11,132 nt of DNA. Origin: an uncultured Pelosinus sp. (GTDB lineage Bacteria > Bacillota > Negativicutes > UMGS1260). The translations under genes were made by a program, and so were the position numbers. Positions 1 to 7,409 of this stretch are shown piece by piece. Positions within the stretch are counted from its first letter, which is position 1; every line of letters starts with the position of its first letter. The stretch is taken from NCBI GenBank assembly GCA_900550105.1, contig URQW01000083.1:1-11132 (forward strand), read 5' to 3'. Below the pieces are notes generated by a model that did not search any database, had not been told where the DNA came from, and saw only the letters and a program-made list of their open reading frames with translations.

Positions 1-1
1 C

Positions 2-244
2 ATATTAGAAATCGGCAGTGTGGCGGCGATGGCACAATGTGCTGTTAGTGGTTTAGGAATTGCCTTCTTGCCTCGCGTAGCTGTCGAAAAAGAATTAGCC
101 TCAGGAGCGTTAGTTGATTTACATTGGACTGGAGAAGAATTTGATACGGTCATTCAGGTTGCTTATCATAAGGATAAGTGGCTTTCACCAGCACTTCAAG
201 CTTTTTTAGGGGTTCTAGCCAAGAAAATAGTTGAAACTCTGTAA
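2..244 (+). CDS. LysR-family transcriptional regulator, C-terminal fragment (5' end outside window)
   Basis: The reading frame is open from the first bases of the window and ends at TAA 242-244, giving the last 80 residues of a protein. A GTG at 20 is internal to the frame, because coding sense continues upstream of it (ILEIGS before VAAMAQC). The segment EIGSVAAMAQCAVSGLGIAF followed by LPRVAVEKEL is the typical end of a LysR substrate-binding domain: the second subdomain helix, the G-GIA-LP strand and the following helix. The last residues (AFLGVLAKKIVETL) form the usual terminal helix. Family members bind DNA through an N-terminal winged helix, which is missing here, and sense a small effector through this domain. 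The regulated target cannot be told from the fragment. The next gene, a transporter on the same strand 66 bp away, is a possible target, but that is inference. Confidence 0.85.
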   Translation: MLEIGSVAAMAQCAVSGLGIAFLPRVAVEKELASGALVDLHWTGEEFDTVIQVAYHKDKWLSPALQAFLGVLAKKIVETL

Positions 245-310
245 GATGGCACTGCATCGTTTGAAAAAATATATAGCTGGTTTTAGGGGCTTTTTTAAAG
301 GAGCAGAATT

Positions 311-1252
311 ATGGAATCGTTTTATCTTGTATTAACGCAGTTAGAAATGTTTAGCGTTATGGTGACGTTAGGCATTATCGGCGTCAAGACAAAGGCATTA
401 ACGGAGCAATATTTGGGCGATTTATCAAAGCTGATTATGCGGCTGATTCTGCCTGTTATGATTTTTCATAAATCAATCAATGGAGCGACGCGTGCTGACA
501 TGTTTTCTTGTTTGGTGGAAGTGATTTTGGCAACCGTGTTTATGTACGTCCTGCTTTTTTCTAACGGTGTTTTGCTAAAACGGCTGTTTTCATTACAAGG
601 AAATTATGGACGTGTTTTTCAGGCTTCAGCTATGTTTGGCAATGTAGGCTTTATCGGAATTCCTTTAATTCTTGGTATTTTACCGGAACGCGGTATGCTA
701 TATATGGCCTTGTTTAGTATTATTGATCAGCTGTTTCTATGGACGATTGGCTTTTATTTGACATTGCCGGAGAAGCGACTCGAGCAAAGTTCTTTCGCAG
801 CGAATCTGAAAAATATAGCAAATCCCGCTATGCTAGGAATCGTGCTGGCCATTTTGTTTATTCTCATGGATTGGAAGTTGCCTGTGACGTTAAATAAAGC
901 ACTCGGCGTAGTGGGCGATGCTACAACGCCTTTATCGCTCATTTATATTGGCGGTACTTTTTGTTCTTGTAATGTGCGAAAATTTCTCGTGAAATTTGAA
1001 TACTATGCCATTGCTGCCACAAAAATGATCGTACTTCCGCTCATTACTTTTTATGCTTTACGGGTTTTTCGAGTGCAGCCCGAAATTATTACTTTTATTA
1101 CGACTTTAGCGGGCATGCCTTGTATGGCCGCTATTGCTATGTTTGCGCGAGTGAATCAGTCTGATGAAGCAGGAGCCGTAGGCGCTATTATGATTTCGAC
1201 AATTCTTTGTTTGGTTACTTTACCTTTGGTATCTTATCTAACGAGTTTTTAG
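311..1252 (+). CDS. AEC-family transporter (auxin efflux carrier / malate-permease type)
   Basis: A 313-residue, very hydrophobic protein, the usual length for bacterial AEC permeases, with about ten predicted membrane spans in two halves. Family-like features are the FGNVGFIGIPL segment (residues 109-119) in the first half, NPAMLG (171-176) opening the second half, TTPLSLIYIGG (205-215), and AGMPCMAAIAMFA (267-279) near the end. The N-terminal half ends in a charged loop around residues 151-165. Relatives move organic anions such as malate or malonate, or are uncharacterised, so the substrate cannot be assigned. The start at ATG 311 is supported by AAAGGAG at 297-303. The gene follows a LysR-type regulator fragment in the same direction. 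No terminator is visible between them, so cotranscription is possible. The family call is firm; the substrate is unknown. Confidence 0.88.
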   Translation: MESFYLVLTQLEMFSVMVTLGIIGVKTKALTEQYLGDLSKLIMRLILPVMIFHKSINGATRADMFSCLVEVILATVFMYVLLFSNGVLLKRLFSLQGNYGRVFQASAMFGNVGFIGIPLILGILPERGMLYMALFSIIDQLFLWTIGFYLTLPEKRLEQSSFAANLKNIANPAMLGIVLAILFILMDWKLPVTLNKALGVVGDATTPLSLIYIGGTFCSCNVRKFLVKFEYYAIAATKMIVLPLITFYALRVFRVQPEIITFITTLAGMPCMAAIAMFARVNQSDEAGAVGAIMISTILCLVTLPLVSYLTSF

Positions 1253-1311
1253 GAACAAAACATTTTCCACTGTTGAAAGAGTGTTTCGTTGTTTAGAAGG
1301 AGGGACGTACC

Positions 1312-2013
1312 ATGACTTTATTCGATTTTGTACTGCGCATTGCTCTAGCATTCTTTTTAGGAGCTTTTATTGGTATGGAAAGACAGTGGCGGCAACGAAT
1401 GGCTGGGCTTAGAACCAATACGCTTGTAGCCACAGGATCAGCCTTATTTGTGATGCTGTCCGTGATGACCGTCAATGATTCCAGTCCTAGTCGAATTGCG
1501 GCGCAGGTCGTATCAGGGATTGGTTTTCTTGGTGCTGGCGTGATTATGCGCGATGGTCTCAATATTCGCGGCTTAAATACGGCAGCTACCTTATGGTGTT
1601 CGGCAGCCATCGGCACAATGACTGGCGCTGGTTTTTTGCTGGAAGCAGTAGTTGGCGCTGGCTTTATTCTTCTGGCGAATACGCTGCTCAGGCCGTTAGC
1701 GCAACGTGTTAACAAAACGCCGCATAGCGAAACCGAGGAAGAACTGGAGTATCGCATTGATGTGACGTGTCGACGAGAATTTGAAGCGCAAGTGAGGATT
1801 TTGCTGTTACAGGAGATTAATGAAGAAACTTTAATGCTTCATGCGTTGAAAAGCGAAAATGTAGATGACCAAGTACGTGTCGTCGTAACAGCTCACTTAT
1901 TAAGTATGGTGGGCCGAACCGATCATGCTGTAGAGAAAATCGTCAGCCATATTTGTTTAGAGGCGGGTGTTACCGCCGTTTCCTGGAAGGTGATTGCCAA
2001 TGAGCGAGTTTAA
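1312..2013 (+). CDS. MgtC/SapB-family membrane protein
   Basis: A 233-residue protein with two parts. The N-terminal part (about residues 1-128) is the MgtC/SapB membrane domain with four to five spans. It carries the conserved GMERQ (21-25), AGLRTNTLVATGSALF (31-46), VVSGIGFLGAGVIMR (66-80), and GLNTAATLWCSAAIG (87-101). The C-terminal part (about 145-233) is soluble with alternating strands and helices, like the ACT-like domain found in long MgtC proteins. In Salmonella and Mycobacterium, MgtC supports growth at low Mg2+ and inside phagocytes by modulating ATP synthase, but most environmental homologues have no established role. ATG 1312 follows GGAGGG at 1299-1304. The gene lies 59 bp after the AEC transporter with no convincing terminator between them. 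A functional link to the nearby potassium locus is not shown by sequence. Confidence 0.9.
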   Translation: MTLFDFVLRIALAFFLGAFIGMERQWRQRMAGLRTNTLVATGSALFVMLSVMTVNDSSPSRIAAQVVSGIGFLGAGVIMRDGLNIRGLNTAATLWCSAAIGTMTGAGFLLEAVVGAGFILLANTLLRPLAQRVNKTPHSETEEELEYRIDVTCRREFEAQVRILLLQEINEETLMLHALKSENVDDQVRVVVTAHLLSMVGRTDHAVEKIVSHICLEAGVTAVSWKVIANERV

Positions 2014-2037
2014 TTGGTTTGCCTTCTTTCTTTTCCA

Positions 2038-2066
2038 TTGCCAGAAGCCCGAGAGAGTCATATAAT
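2038..2066 (+). promoter_or_regulatory. Sigma-A type promoter for the LCP gene
   Basis: TTGCCA at 2038-2043 (five of six -35 consensus bases) and TATAAT at 2061-2066 (perfect -10) are separated by exactly 17 bp. Transcription would begin near 2073, leaving a leader of about 33 nt before the ATG at 2106. This is the best housekeeping promoter in the window and suggests that the LCP gene is transcribed on its own rather than by read-through from the MgtC-family gene. Confidence 0.8.
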
Positions 2067-2105
2067 AGCAGATATGAGAAGAATAGCAGTTAGGGAGATG
2101 CTTTT

Positions 2106-3329
2106 ATGGCGCAAGATATACCGGAAGGTCGTTTAGCAAAACGAAAATCAAAACGGAAACGAAACTGGTTGTTTGTGATTTCGTTTTTTCTTTTAGCTTT
2201 TGTTGTTGGCGTCGGCGCTGCTTATTTTTGGGCTGACGATACAGGTCAATCGGTTATAACGCGAGTGGTGCCAGACTTAGGCACTGGAAAAGTCAATATT
2301 TTAGTACTGGGCGTTGATGAACGTGATGATGATGTCGGACGTTCAGATACAGCCTTTGTCGTGACAATTGATAAGGATCAAAAGAAAGTTACCATGCTTT
2401 CCATTCCCCGTGATTCAAGAGTCAAAATTCCCGGACACGGCTGGGACAAAATGAATCATGCCTATGCGTTTGGCGGCGTGAAGCTTTCCAAAGCGGCTGT
2501 AGAAGGCTTAATAGGCATTCCGATTGATCATACGGTTACGATTAATTTTAATGGCTTTGTTCGTATGATTGATGCCATCGGCGGAGTTACGATTGATGTA
2601 GAAAAAGCAATGCACTATTCCGATCCCTATGATGACAACGGTGGGCTCTATATTAACTTACAGCCGGGTGTACAGCATTTGAATGGTAGGACAGCCATTG
2701 AATATGTGCGATATCGCGATGAAGAAGGCGATATTGGCAGGGTAGCCAGACAACAAAAGTTTTTAAAAGCGGTTATGCAGGAATTTACCAATCCTCAGAT
2801 TATTACGCGACTACCCGAACTTGTGAAGGAATTTTCTAAGGCAGTCCGCACCGATATGTCGTTAGGCGAAATGGTCAAGCTGGCTCCGATCGTTGATCAG
2901 GCTGCAAAATCTGGTTTGGAAACGGCTTGGGTAGAAGGAACGCCGCTATGGATACAAGATGTGAGCTACTGGTTACCTGATATTAAAGGGCTTTGGACCA
3001 AAATCGCTCAGATACAAGGAATTCCTATGGATGAAAAATATCGTCAGGCTATGGAAAAGGAAGCAGCTGAGTATAGCCAGTCCGTGCCTAAGGAAATCAA
3101 AGTGGCCGATACCCCTGCCGTTGTAAAAAGAAGCGTGCAACAACAGACTGCGGCAACAACCAAGAAAGCATCTGACGAAAAGGCTAAAGAGAAAGTCAGC
3201 GGGGCTAAGGTAGCATCAAGTAATTTGAATGGTAAAACTTCCGCCAGTCAGTCGCTGGAGACGAGTGAGACAGGAACAGGTGAGACTGGGACGAAGAGCA
3301 GCAGTGACGAAAAAACTGCTGGTAAGTAA
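2106..3329 (+). CDS. LytR-CpsA-Psr (LCP) family cell-envelope glycopolymer ligase
   Basis: A 407-residue membrane-anchored protein. A Lys/Arg-rich cytoplasmic stretch (residues 10-19) precedes one transmembrane helix (about 21-42), so the rest lies outside the membrane. The LCP domain spans roughly 62-225. It shows NILVLGVDER (64-73), GRSDTAF (78-84), IPRDSRVKIPG (100-110), DKMNHAYAFGG (114-124), and the late arginine cluster VRYRDEEGDIGRVARQQ (201-217). These Arg and Asp residues bind the polyprenyl-pyrophosphate substrate and Mg2+ in characterised members, which attach teichoic acids or other glycopolymers to peptidoglycan. The final 70 or so residues (340-407) are a low-complexity Lys/Ser/Thr/Glu/Gly tail without a recognised fold. 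ATG 2106 follows AGGGAG at 2092-2097. The polymer it transfers cannot be read from the sequence. Confidence 0.92.
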   Translation: MAQDIPEGRLAKRKSKRKRNWLFVISFFLLAFVVGVGAAYFWADDTGQSVITRVVPDLGTGKVNILVLGVDERDDDVGRSDTAFVVTIDKDQKKVTMLSIPRDSRVKIPGHGWDKMNHAYAFGGVKLSKAAVEGLIGIPIDHTVTINFNGFVRMIDAIGGVTIDVEKAMHYSDPYDDNGGLYINLQPGVQHLNGRTAIEYVRYRDEEGDIGRVARQQKFLKAVMQEFTNPQIITRLPELVKEFSKAVRTDMSLGEMVKLAPIVDQAAKSGLETAWVEGTPLWIQDVSYWLPDIKGLWTKIAQIQGIPMDEKYRQAMEKEAAEYSQSVPKEIKVADTPAVVKRSVQQQTAATTKKASDEKAKEKVSGAKVASSNLNGKTSASQSLETSETGTGETGTKSSSDEKTAGK

Positions 3330-3355
3330 CTTTAATAGCATAACAAAGCCGGATG

Positions 3356-3373
3356 AACTGCTAGTAAGCAGTT
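3356..3373 (+). repeat. Small hairpin directly before the LCP terminator
   Basis: AACTGCT (3356-3362) and AGCAGTT (3367-3373) are a perfect 7-bp inverted repeat around the tetraloop AGTA. No T-run follows. It sits just upstream of the larger terminator stem that starts at 3376, so the transcript end would carry two stacked hairpins. It could stabilise the 3' end or assist termination; both roles are inference. Confidence 0.6.
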
Positions 3374-3375
3374 TA

Positions 3376-3424
3376 AGGGCTGTTTCATTAAGCGAGCTTT
3401 TTGCTTAGTGAAACAGCCCTTTTT
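3376..3424 (+). terminator. Strong rho-independent terminator after the LCP gene
   Basis: An 18-bp stem pairs 3376-3393 with 3403-3420, with only one G-U wobble. The loop is nine nucleotides (GAGCTTTTT) and a run of five T follows (3420-3424), then a further T-rich stretch. The G/C-rich base of the stem (AGGGC/GCCCT) abuts the T-run as expected. It insulates the kdp locus from upstream transcription. The stem is nearly symmetric, but only the + strand side has the clear T-tract at the stem base. Confidence 0.93.
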
Positions 3425-3440
3425 ATGTTTTCTTTATGGG

Positions 3441-3470
3441 TTTACTGGGAAGTTTTAGCCCTTTTTTATA
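3441..3470 (+). promoter_or_regulatory. Candidate kdpFABC promoter
   Basis: TTTACT (3441-3446) and TTTATA (3465-3470) lie 18 bp apart in the only gap where a kdp promoter can sit, between the LCP terminator and kdpF. Both boxes are imperfect, as expected for an activator-dependent promoter, and the T-rich spacer end recalls the T-rich KdpE sites known from Escherichia coli. The remaining leader (about 3478-3553) shows no strong hairpin and no resemblance to a c-di-AMP riboswitch. The exact boxes are uncertain. Confidence 0.35.
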
Positions 3471-3553
3471 TGGCCGATGCTAAGCTAAATACAAGGAATG
3501 AATCACTACAAGGCAGGTCGAGATAAGGAAGCAGAGCTAAAGGAGGCAGTAAT

Positions 3554-3640
3554 ATGGGGGATTATTTATTGAGCGGGATTGTGACTATGGGATTGCTTGT
3601 TTATCTTGTATACGTCTTACTAAAACCGGAGGAATTTTAA
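3554..3640 (+). CDS. kdpF: KdpF, small membrane subunit of the K+-transporting ATPase
   Basis: A 28-codon reading frame, ATG 3554 to TAA 3638-3640, preceded by a very strong site AAAGGAGG at 3539-3546. The peptide is a single hydrophobic helix (YLLSGIVTMGLLVYLVYVLL) ending in KPEEF, which matches the KdpF pattern of one transmembrane span followed by a short K-P-E-x-F type tail. The length equals that of the known family (about 29 residues). In E. coli, KdpF sits in the membrane against KdpA and KdpB and stabilises the complex, acting much like a lipid. Its position just before kdpA, with one base between the stop codon and the kdpA ATG, is the standard arrangement. The gene is short enough to be missed by automatic callers, but the length, motif and context together make the call firm. 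Confidence 0.93.
   Translation: MGDYLLSGIVTMGLLVYLVYVLLKPEEF
3628..3634 (+). promoter_or_regulatory. kdpA ribosome binding site inside the end of kdpF
   Basis: GGAGGAA at 3628-3634 is the only Shine-Dalgarno sequence before the kdpA ATG at 3642 (7-nt spacing). It falls within the codons for the PEE of KdpF. Ribosomes finishing kdpF would clear or occupy this site, so kdpF and kdpA are probably translationally coupled. Confidence 0.8.
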
Positions 3641-3641
3641 T

Positions 3642-5345
3642 ATGAACAGCGATGTGCTTTTGTTTGCGAGCTATATAATTTTACTGCTGTTACTAGCAGT
3701 GCCATTCAGTCTTTATATTACAAAAGTATTTACCGACAAGCCCACTTTTCTCGATTGGTTTTGCAGGCCCCTAGAAAGGCTGATTTATAAAGCGGCGGCG
3801 ATTGATCCGGCGCAGGAAATGAATTGGAAAGAATATGGCAAAGCGTTGCTATGGTTTCATTTACTTAGCTTTTTGGCTATTTTTATCACCGAATTAGTGC
3901 AAGAAGTTCTGCCGCTCAATCCGGCGCAGCAAAGTAACTTGTCGTGGGATTTGGCGCTAAATACGGCGGTCAGCTTTATTACGAATACGAACTGGCAAGC
4001 CTATGGTGGCGAGTCAACGATGAGCTATTTTACACAGATGACAGCCTTGACGGCACATAATTTCCTTTCTGCTGCTACAGGACTTGCTGTGGCCATGACA
4101 CTGATTCGCGGCCTGATTCGCAAGACAACGGACAAGATTGGAAACTACTGGGTGGATATGGTTCGCGGCACTTTGTGGATTCTGTTGCCTGTATCCATTC
4201 TGTTATCGCTGGTGTTTGTCCAACAAGGCGTGATTCAAAACTTTTCATCTTATGTGACGGTAACGACGGTCGAAGGCGGTTCGCAAACGATTGCCATGGG
4301 TCCTGTAGCATCGCAGGAGGCCATTAAACTGCTCGGGACAAACGGCGGTGGCTTTTTTAATGCTAACTCAGCTCATCCCTTTGAGAACCCCACAGCTCTT
4401 ACTAATTTTTTGCAAATGCTGGCGATCTTTTTGATTCCCGCCAGCCTTGTCCTTGCTTTTGGCCGAATGGTCGGCGATCTTCGGCAAGGAAAAGCCATTT
4501 TAGCGGCGATGCTGCTCTTGTTTCTCTTATTTCTTGGTGTTCTCTATACGAGCGAGTTGTATGGCAATCCCAATATTGCTAATTTGGGTGTGGCCGCGCC
4601 AAACAATATGGAAGGTAAAGAAGTTCGCTTTGGTTTAGGCGGATCTGTTCTCTTTACGGCGATTACGACAGCCGCTTCGTGTGGCGCCGTGAATGCTATG
4701 CTGGATAGTTTTACGCCGCTTGGCGGTATGATTCCTATGATACAGCTTATGCTGGGCGAAGTCGTTTTTGGCGGTGTCGGCGCTGGGTTTTACGGTATCA
4801 TGTCCTTTGTGATTCTCACAGTATTTATCGTGGGGCTTATGGTCGGGCGGACACCGGAATACCTCGGGAAAAAGATTGAAGCGCCGGAGATGAAGATGGC
4901 TGTATTGGCTGTGTTGATTCCTTCGATTTGCATTTTGTTGGGCAGTGCTACTTCGTCAGTCCTGGATGTGGGAGTTGGGGCCATTAATAATAACGGTCCC
5001 CACGGACTCAGCGAAATCCTTTATGCCTATGCTTCAGCATCAGCTAATAATGGCAGCGCCTTTGCCGGGCTTAACGCCAATAGTCCCTTTTATAATTTGA
5101 CGTTAGCTGTGGCTATGTTGCTAGGAAGATTCGGTGTAATCTTCCCCATTCTAGCTATTTCTGGCAATCTCGCAGCAAAGAAAGTATCGCCTGTAGGGCC
5201 AGGTACTTTCCAGACCCATGGCTGGCTTTTTGTACTACTCTTATTTGCCGTCATTTTGATTGTCGGCGCACTCACCTTTTTTCCAGCTTTGGCGCTAGGT
5301 CCGATTGTTGAGCATTTATTAATGCTGCAAGGGCAGCTATATTAA
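3642..5345 (+). CDS. kdpA: KdpA, potassium-binding channel-like subunit of the Kdp ATPase
   Basis: A 567-residue protein, close to the 557 of E. coli KdpA, with about ten membrane spans and four pore-loop repeats related to K+ channels and Trk/Ktr proteins. The loops are visible as TNTNWQAYGGE (114-124), LGTNGGGFFNANSAHPFENP (231-250), TTAASCGAVNAM (342-353) and ANNGSAFAGL (468-477). The glycine at 232 corresponds to the selectivity-filter glycine whose change in E. coli relaxes K+ specificity. Other family segments are GEVVFGGVGAGFYG (372-385) and GRTPEYLGKK (402-411). KdpA selects K+ and passes it through a tunnel to KdpB. Translation starts at ATG 3642, one base after the kdpF stop. The stop codon at 5343-5345 overlaps the ribosome binding site of kdpB. 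No key residue appears missing. Confidence 0.98.
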   Translation: MNSDVLLFASYIILLLLLAVPFSLYITKVFTDKPTFLDWFCRPLERLIYKAAAIDPAQEMNWKEYGKALLWFHLLSFLAIFITELVQEVLPLNPAQQSNLSWDLALNTAVSFITNTNWQAYGGESTMSYFTQMTALTAHNFLSAATGLAVAMTLIRGLIRKTTDKIGNYWVDMVRGTLWILLPVSILLSLVFVQQGVIQNFSSYVTVTTVEGGSQTIAMGPVASQEAIKLLGTNGGGFFNANSAHPFENPTALTNFLQMLAIFLIPASLVLAFGRMVGDLRQGKAILAAMLLLFLLFLGVLYTSELYGNPNIANLGVAAPNNMEGKEVRFGLGGSVLFTAITTAASCGAVNAMLDSFTPLGGMIPMIQLMLGEVVFGGVGAGFYGIMSFVILTVFIVGLMVGRTPEYLGKKIEAPEMKMAVLAVLIPSICILLGSATSSVLDVGVGAINNNGPHGLSEILYAYASASANNGSAFAGLNANSPFYNLTLAVAMLLGRFGVIFPILAISGNLAAKKVSPVGPGTFQTHGWLFVLLLFAVILIVGALTFFPALALGPIVEHLLMLQGQLY

Positions 5346-5357
5346 GGAGGCATTCCT

Positions 5358-7388
5358 ATGGATAATAAATTAAAAGTCAATCAAGCCATGGTGTTTACTG
5401 CCATAGGGCAAGCCTTTGCCAAACTTGACCCGCGGGTGCAGGTGAAAAATCCCGTCATGTTTATCGTAATGGTTGGCTCCCTAATGACGACTGCGATGCT
5501 GTTGCGCGATATGTTCGGCGGTGCTCTTACTGATATTCGCTTTGAAGGGCAAATTGCTTTATGGCTTTGGTTTACCGTGCTCTTTGCCAACTTCGCCGAA
5601 GCGCTTGCCGAGGGCCGGGGGAAAGCCCAGGCGCAGGCGCTGCGGAAGACCAGGACTGATACGAAGGCCAAACGATTTTGCGGTGACAAGGTCGAACTTA
5701 TTTCGGCGGCTGCGCTACAAAAAGGCGATCTTGTACTTGTCGAACCAGGTGATATTATTCCTAGCGATGGGGAAGTCATTGAAGGCATCGCCTCTGTCGA
5801 TGAGAGTGCTGTAACTGGCGAATCAGCGCCAGTCATTCGCGAATCAGGCGGCGATAAATCTTCAGTCACAGGCGGGACGAAATTACTGTCAGATTGGCTC
5901 AAGATTCGTATTACAGCAAATCCCGGCGAAACCTTTCTCGATCGCATGATTGGTCTGGTGGAAGGGGCGAAGCGCCAGAAAACGCCTAATGAAATTGCCT
6001 TGACGATTTTGCTTGTGGGACTTTCTATTGTATTTTTGATTGCTGTAGCGACGATTGAACCTTTTGCCATCTACTCATCGACGACGATCTCTGTGATTGT
6101 ATTGATTGCGCTACTAGTTTGCCTAATTCCGACGACGATCGGCGGGTTACTCAGCGCGATTGGCATCGCCGGTATGGATCGCTTGCTGCAACACAATGTG
6201 CTGGCCATGTCTGGTCGGGCCGTAGAGGCGGCAGGCGATATTGACGCCTTGCTTCTTGATAAAACCGGAACAATTACCCTGGGAAATCGCATGGCCGCCG
6301 AGTTTATTGCCGCGCCAGGCATTGAATCAGAAGAATTGGCTGATGCCGCGCAGCTATCTTCGTTGGCTGATGAAACGCCGGAAGGCCGCAGCATTGTCGT
6401 TCTGGCCAAGCAGCTTTATAACATTCGCGAGCGGGATATGGAACAGTTGCAGGCTCTATTTATTCCCTTTACAGCACAAACTCGCATGAGCGGTGTGGAT
6501 TTTGGCGATGCGAAGATTCGTAAAGGGGCCATGGATGCGATTCGTCGTTATGTGGAAGGGCTTGGCGGTCTTTTTCCGGATCAGGTCCAAGCGGATTGCG
6601 CCAGAATTGCCAAAGGTGGCGGGACGCCTTTGGTGGTAGCGGAAAAGTCGCGTGTTCTTGGCACGATCTACTTGAAGGATGTTGTAAAAGGCGGCATGAA
6701 AGAGCGCTTTACTGAACTGCGGAAAATGGGCATTAAAACAGTGATGATTACAGGTGATAATCCTCTAACTGCAGCAGCCATTGCCGCCGAGGCGGGAGTC
6801 GACGATTTTCTGGCAGAGGCTACACCAGAAAATAAATTACAATTAATTCGTGAATATCAGGAAAAAGGAATGCTTGTTGCTATGACGGGCGATGGCACGA
6901 ATGATGCCCCAGCTTTGGCGCAAGCTGATGTAGGGGTTGCCATGAACAGCGGAACCCAGGCGGCCAAGGAAGCGGGGAATATGGTCGACCTTGACAGCAA
7001 TCCGACAAAACTTATTGAAGTGGTGGAAATCGGTAAGCAGCTGTTAATGACGCGCGGCGCGCTCACAACGTTCAGCATCGCTAATGACGTAGCAAAATAT
7101 TTTGCTATTATTCCCGCCATGTTTATGAGCGCCTATCCCGTGCTGGGTATTTTAAATATTATGCAGCTTGCTACGCCGCAGAGCGCGATCTTGAGTGCTG
7201 TTATATTCAATGCCTTGATTATTGTGGTATTGATTCCGCTGGCCTTGCGAGGCGTAAAATATGAACCGTTAGGAGCCAGCGCGATACTCAAGAAAAACTT
7301 ACTACTCTATGGCTTTGGCGGCTTGCTGGTTCCCTTTGTGGGCATAAAAGCGATTGATATGCTGCTTGTCTTATTCGGTCTTGTCTAA
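5358..7388 (+). CDS. kdpB: KdpB, P-type ATPase catalytic subunit of the Kdp potassium pump
   Basis: A 676-residue class IA P-type ATPase (E. coli protein 682). The actuator loop TGES is at 153-156, the membrane motif CLIPTTIGG at 255-263, the phosphorylation site DKTGTIT at 301-307 with Asp301 as the acceptor, and the hinge motif GDGTNDAPAL at 511-520. TGDNP at 465-469 belongs to the P domain. Asp577 and Lys580 in NDVAKYF match the charged pair in the fifth membrane helix that couples ATP turnover to K+ movement. Ser156 of TGES matches the serine (Ser162) whose phosphorylation inhibits the E. coli pump at high K+, so the same control is possible here. AGGAGG at 5345-5350 overlaps the kdpA stop and serves the ATG at 5358. 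Long antisense frames over this gene are shadows. Confidence 0.98.
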   Translation: MDNKLKVNQAMVFTAIGQAFAKLDPRVQVKNPVMFIVMVGSLMTTAMLLRDMFGGALTDIRFEGQIALWLWFTVLFANFAEALAEGRGKAQAQALRKTRTDTKAKRFCGDKVELISAAALQKGDLVLVEPGDIIPSDGEVIEGIASVDESAVTGESAPVIRESGGDKSSVTGGTKLLSDWLKIRITANPGETFLDRMIGLVEGAKRQKTPNEIALTILLVGLSIVFLIAVATIEPFAIYSSTTISVIVLIALLVCLIPTTIGGLLSAIGIAGMDRLLQHNVLAMSGRAVEAAGDIDALLLDKTGTITLGNRMAAEFIAAPGIESEELADAAQLSSLADETPEGRSIVVLAKQLYNIRERDMEQLQALFIPFTAQTRMSGVDFGDAKIRKGAMDAIRRYVEGLGGLFPDQVQADCARIAKGGGTPLVVAEKSRVLGTIYLKDVVKGGMKERFTELRKMGIKTVMITGDNPLTAAAIAAEAGVDDFLAEATPENKLQLIREYQEKGMLVAMTGDGTNDAPALAQADVGVAMNSGTQAAKEAGNMVDLDSNPTKLIEVVEIGKQLLMTRGALTTFSIANDVAKYFAIIPAMFMSAYPVLGILNIMQLATPQSAILSAVIFNALIIVVLIPLALRGVKYEPLGASAILKKNLLLYGFGGLLVPFVGIKAIDMLLVLFGLV

Positions 7389-7409
7389 AAGGCGAAGGAG
7401 GTTATTTGT

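Noticed and set aside
1253..1311. Terminator or promoter between the AEC and MgtC-family genes
   Set aside because: No inverted repeat with a T-run and no acceptable pair of promoter boxes could be found by eye.
1293..1757. Antisense open frame of 154 codons over the MgtC-family gene
   Set aside because: Shadow of the MgtC coding sequence. Its composition is low in hydrophobic order and rich in Pro, Lys and Ser, and the + strand frame has all the family motifs.
3425..3553. Possible c-di-AMP (ydaO-type) riboswitch before kdp
   Set aside because: Such riboswitches control potassium genes in other Firmicutes, but the gap is too short once the promoter is allowed for, and neither the conserved core sequences nor the nested stems are visible.
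5381..6070. Antisense open frame of 229 codons over kdpB
   Set aside because: It lies wholly opposite a firmly identified kdpB, has a Ser/Pro/Arg-rich composition typical of reverse-strand shadows, and matches no family I recognise.
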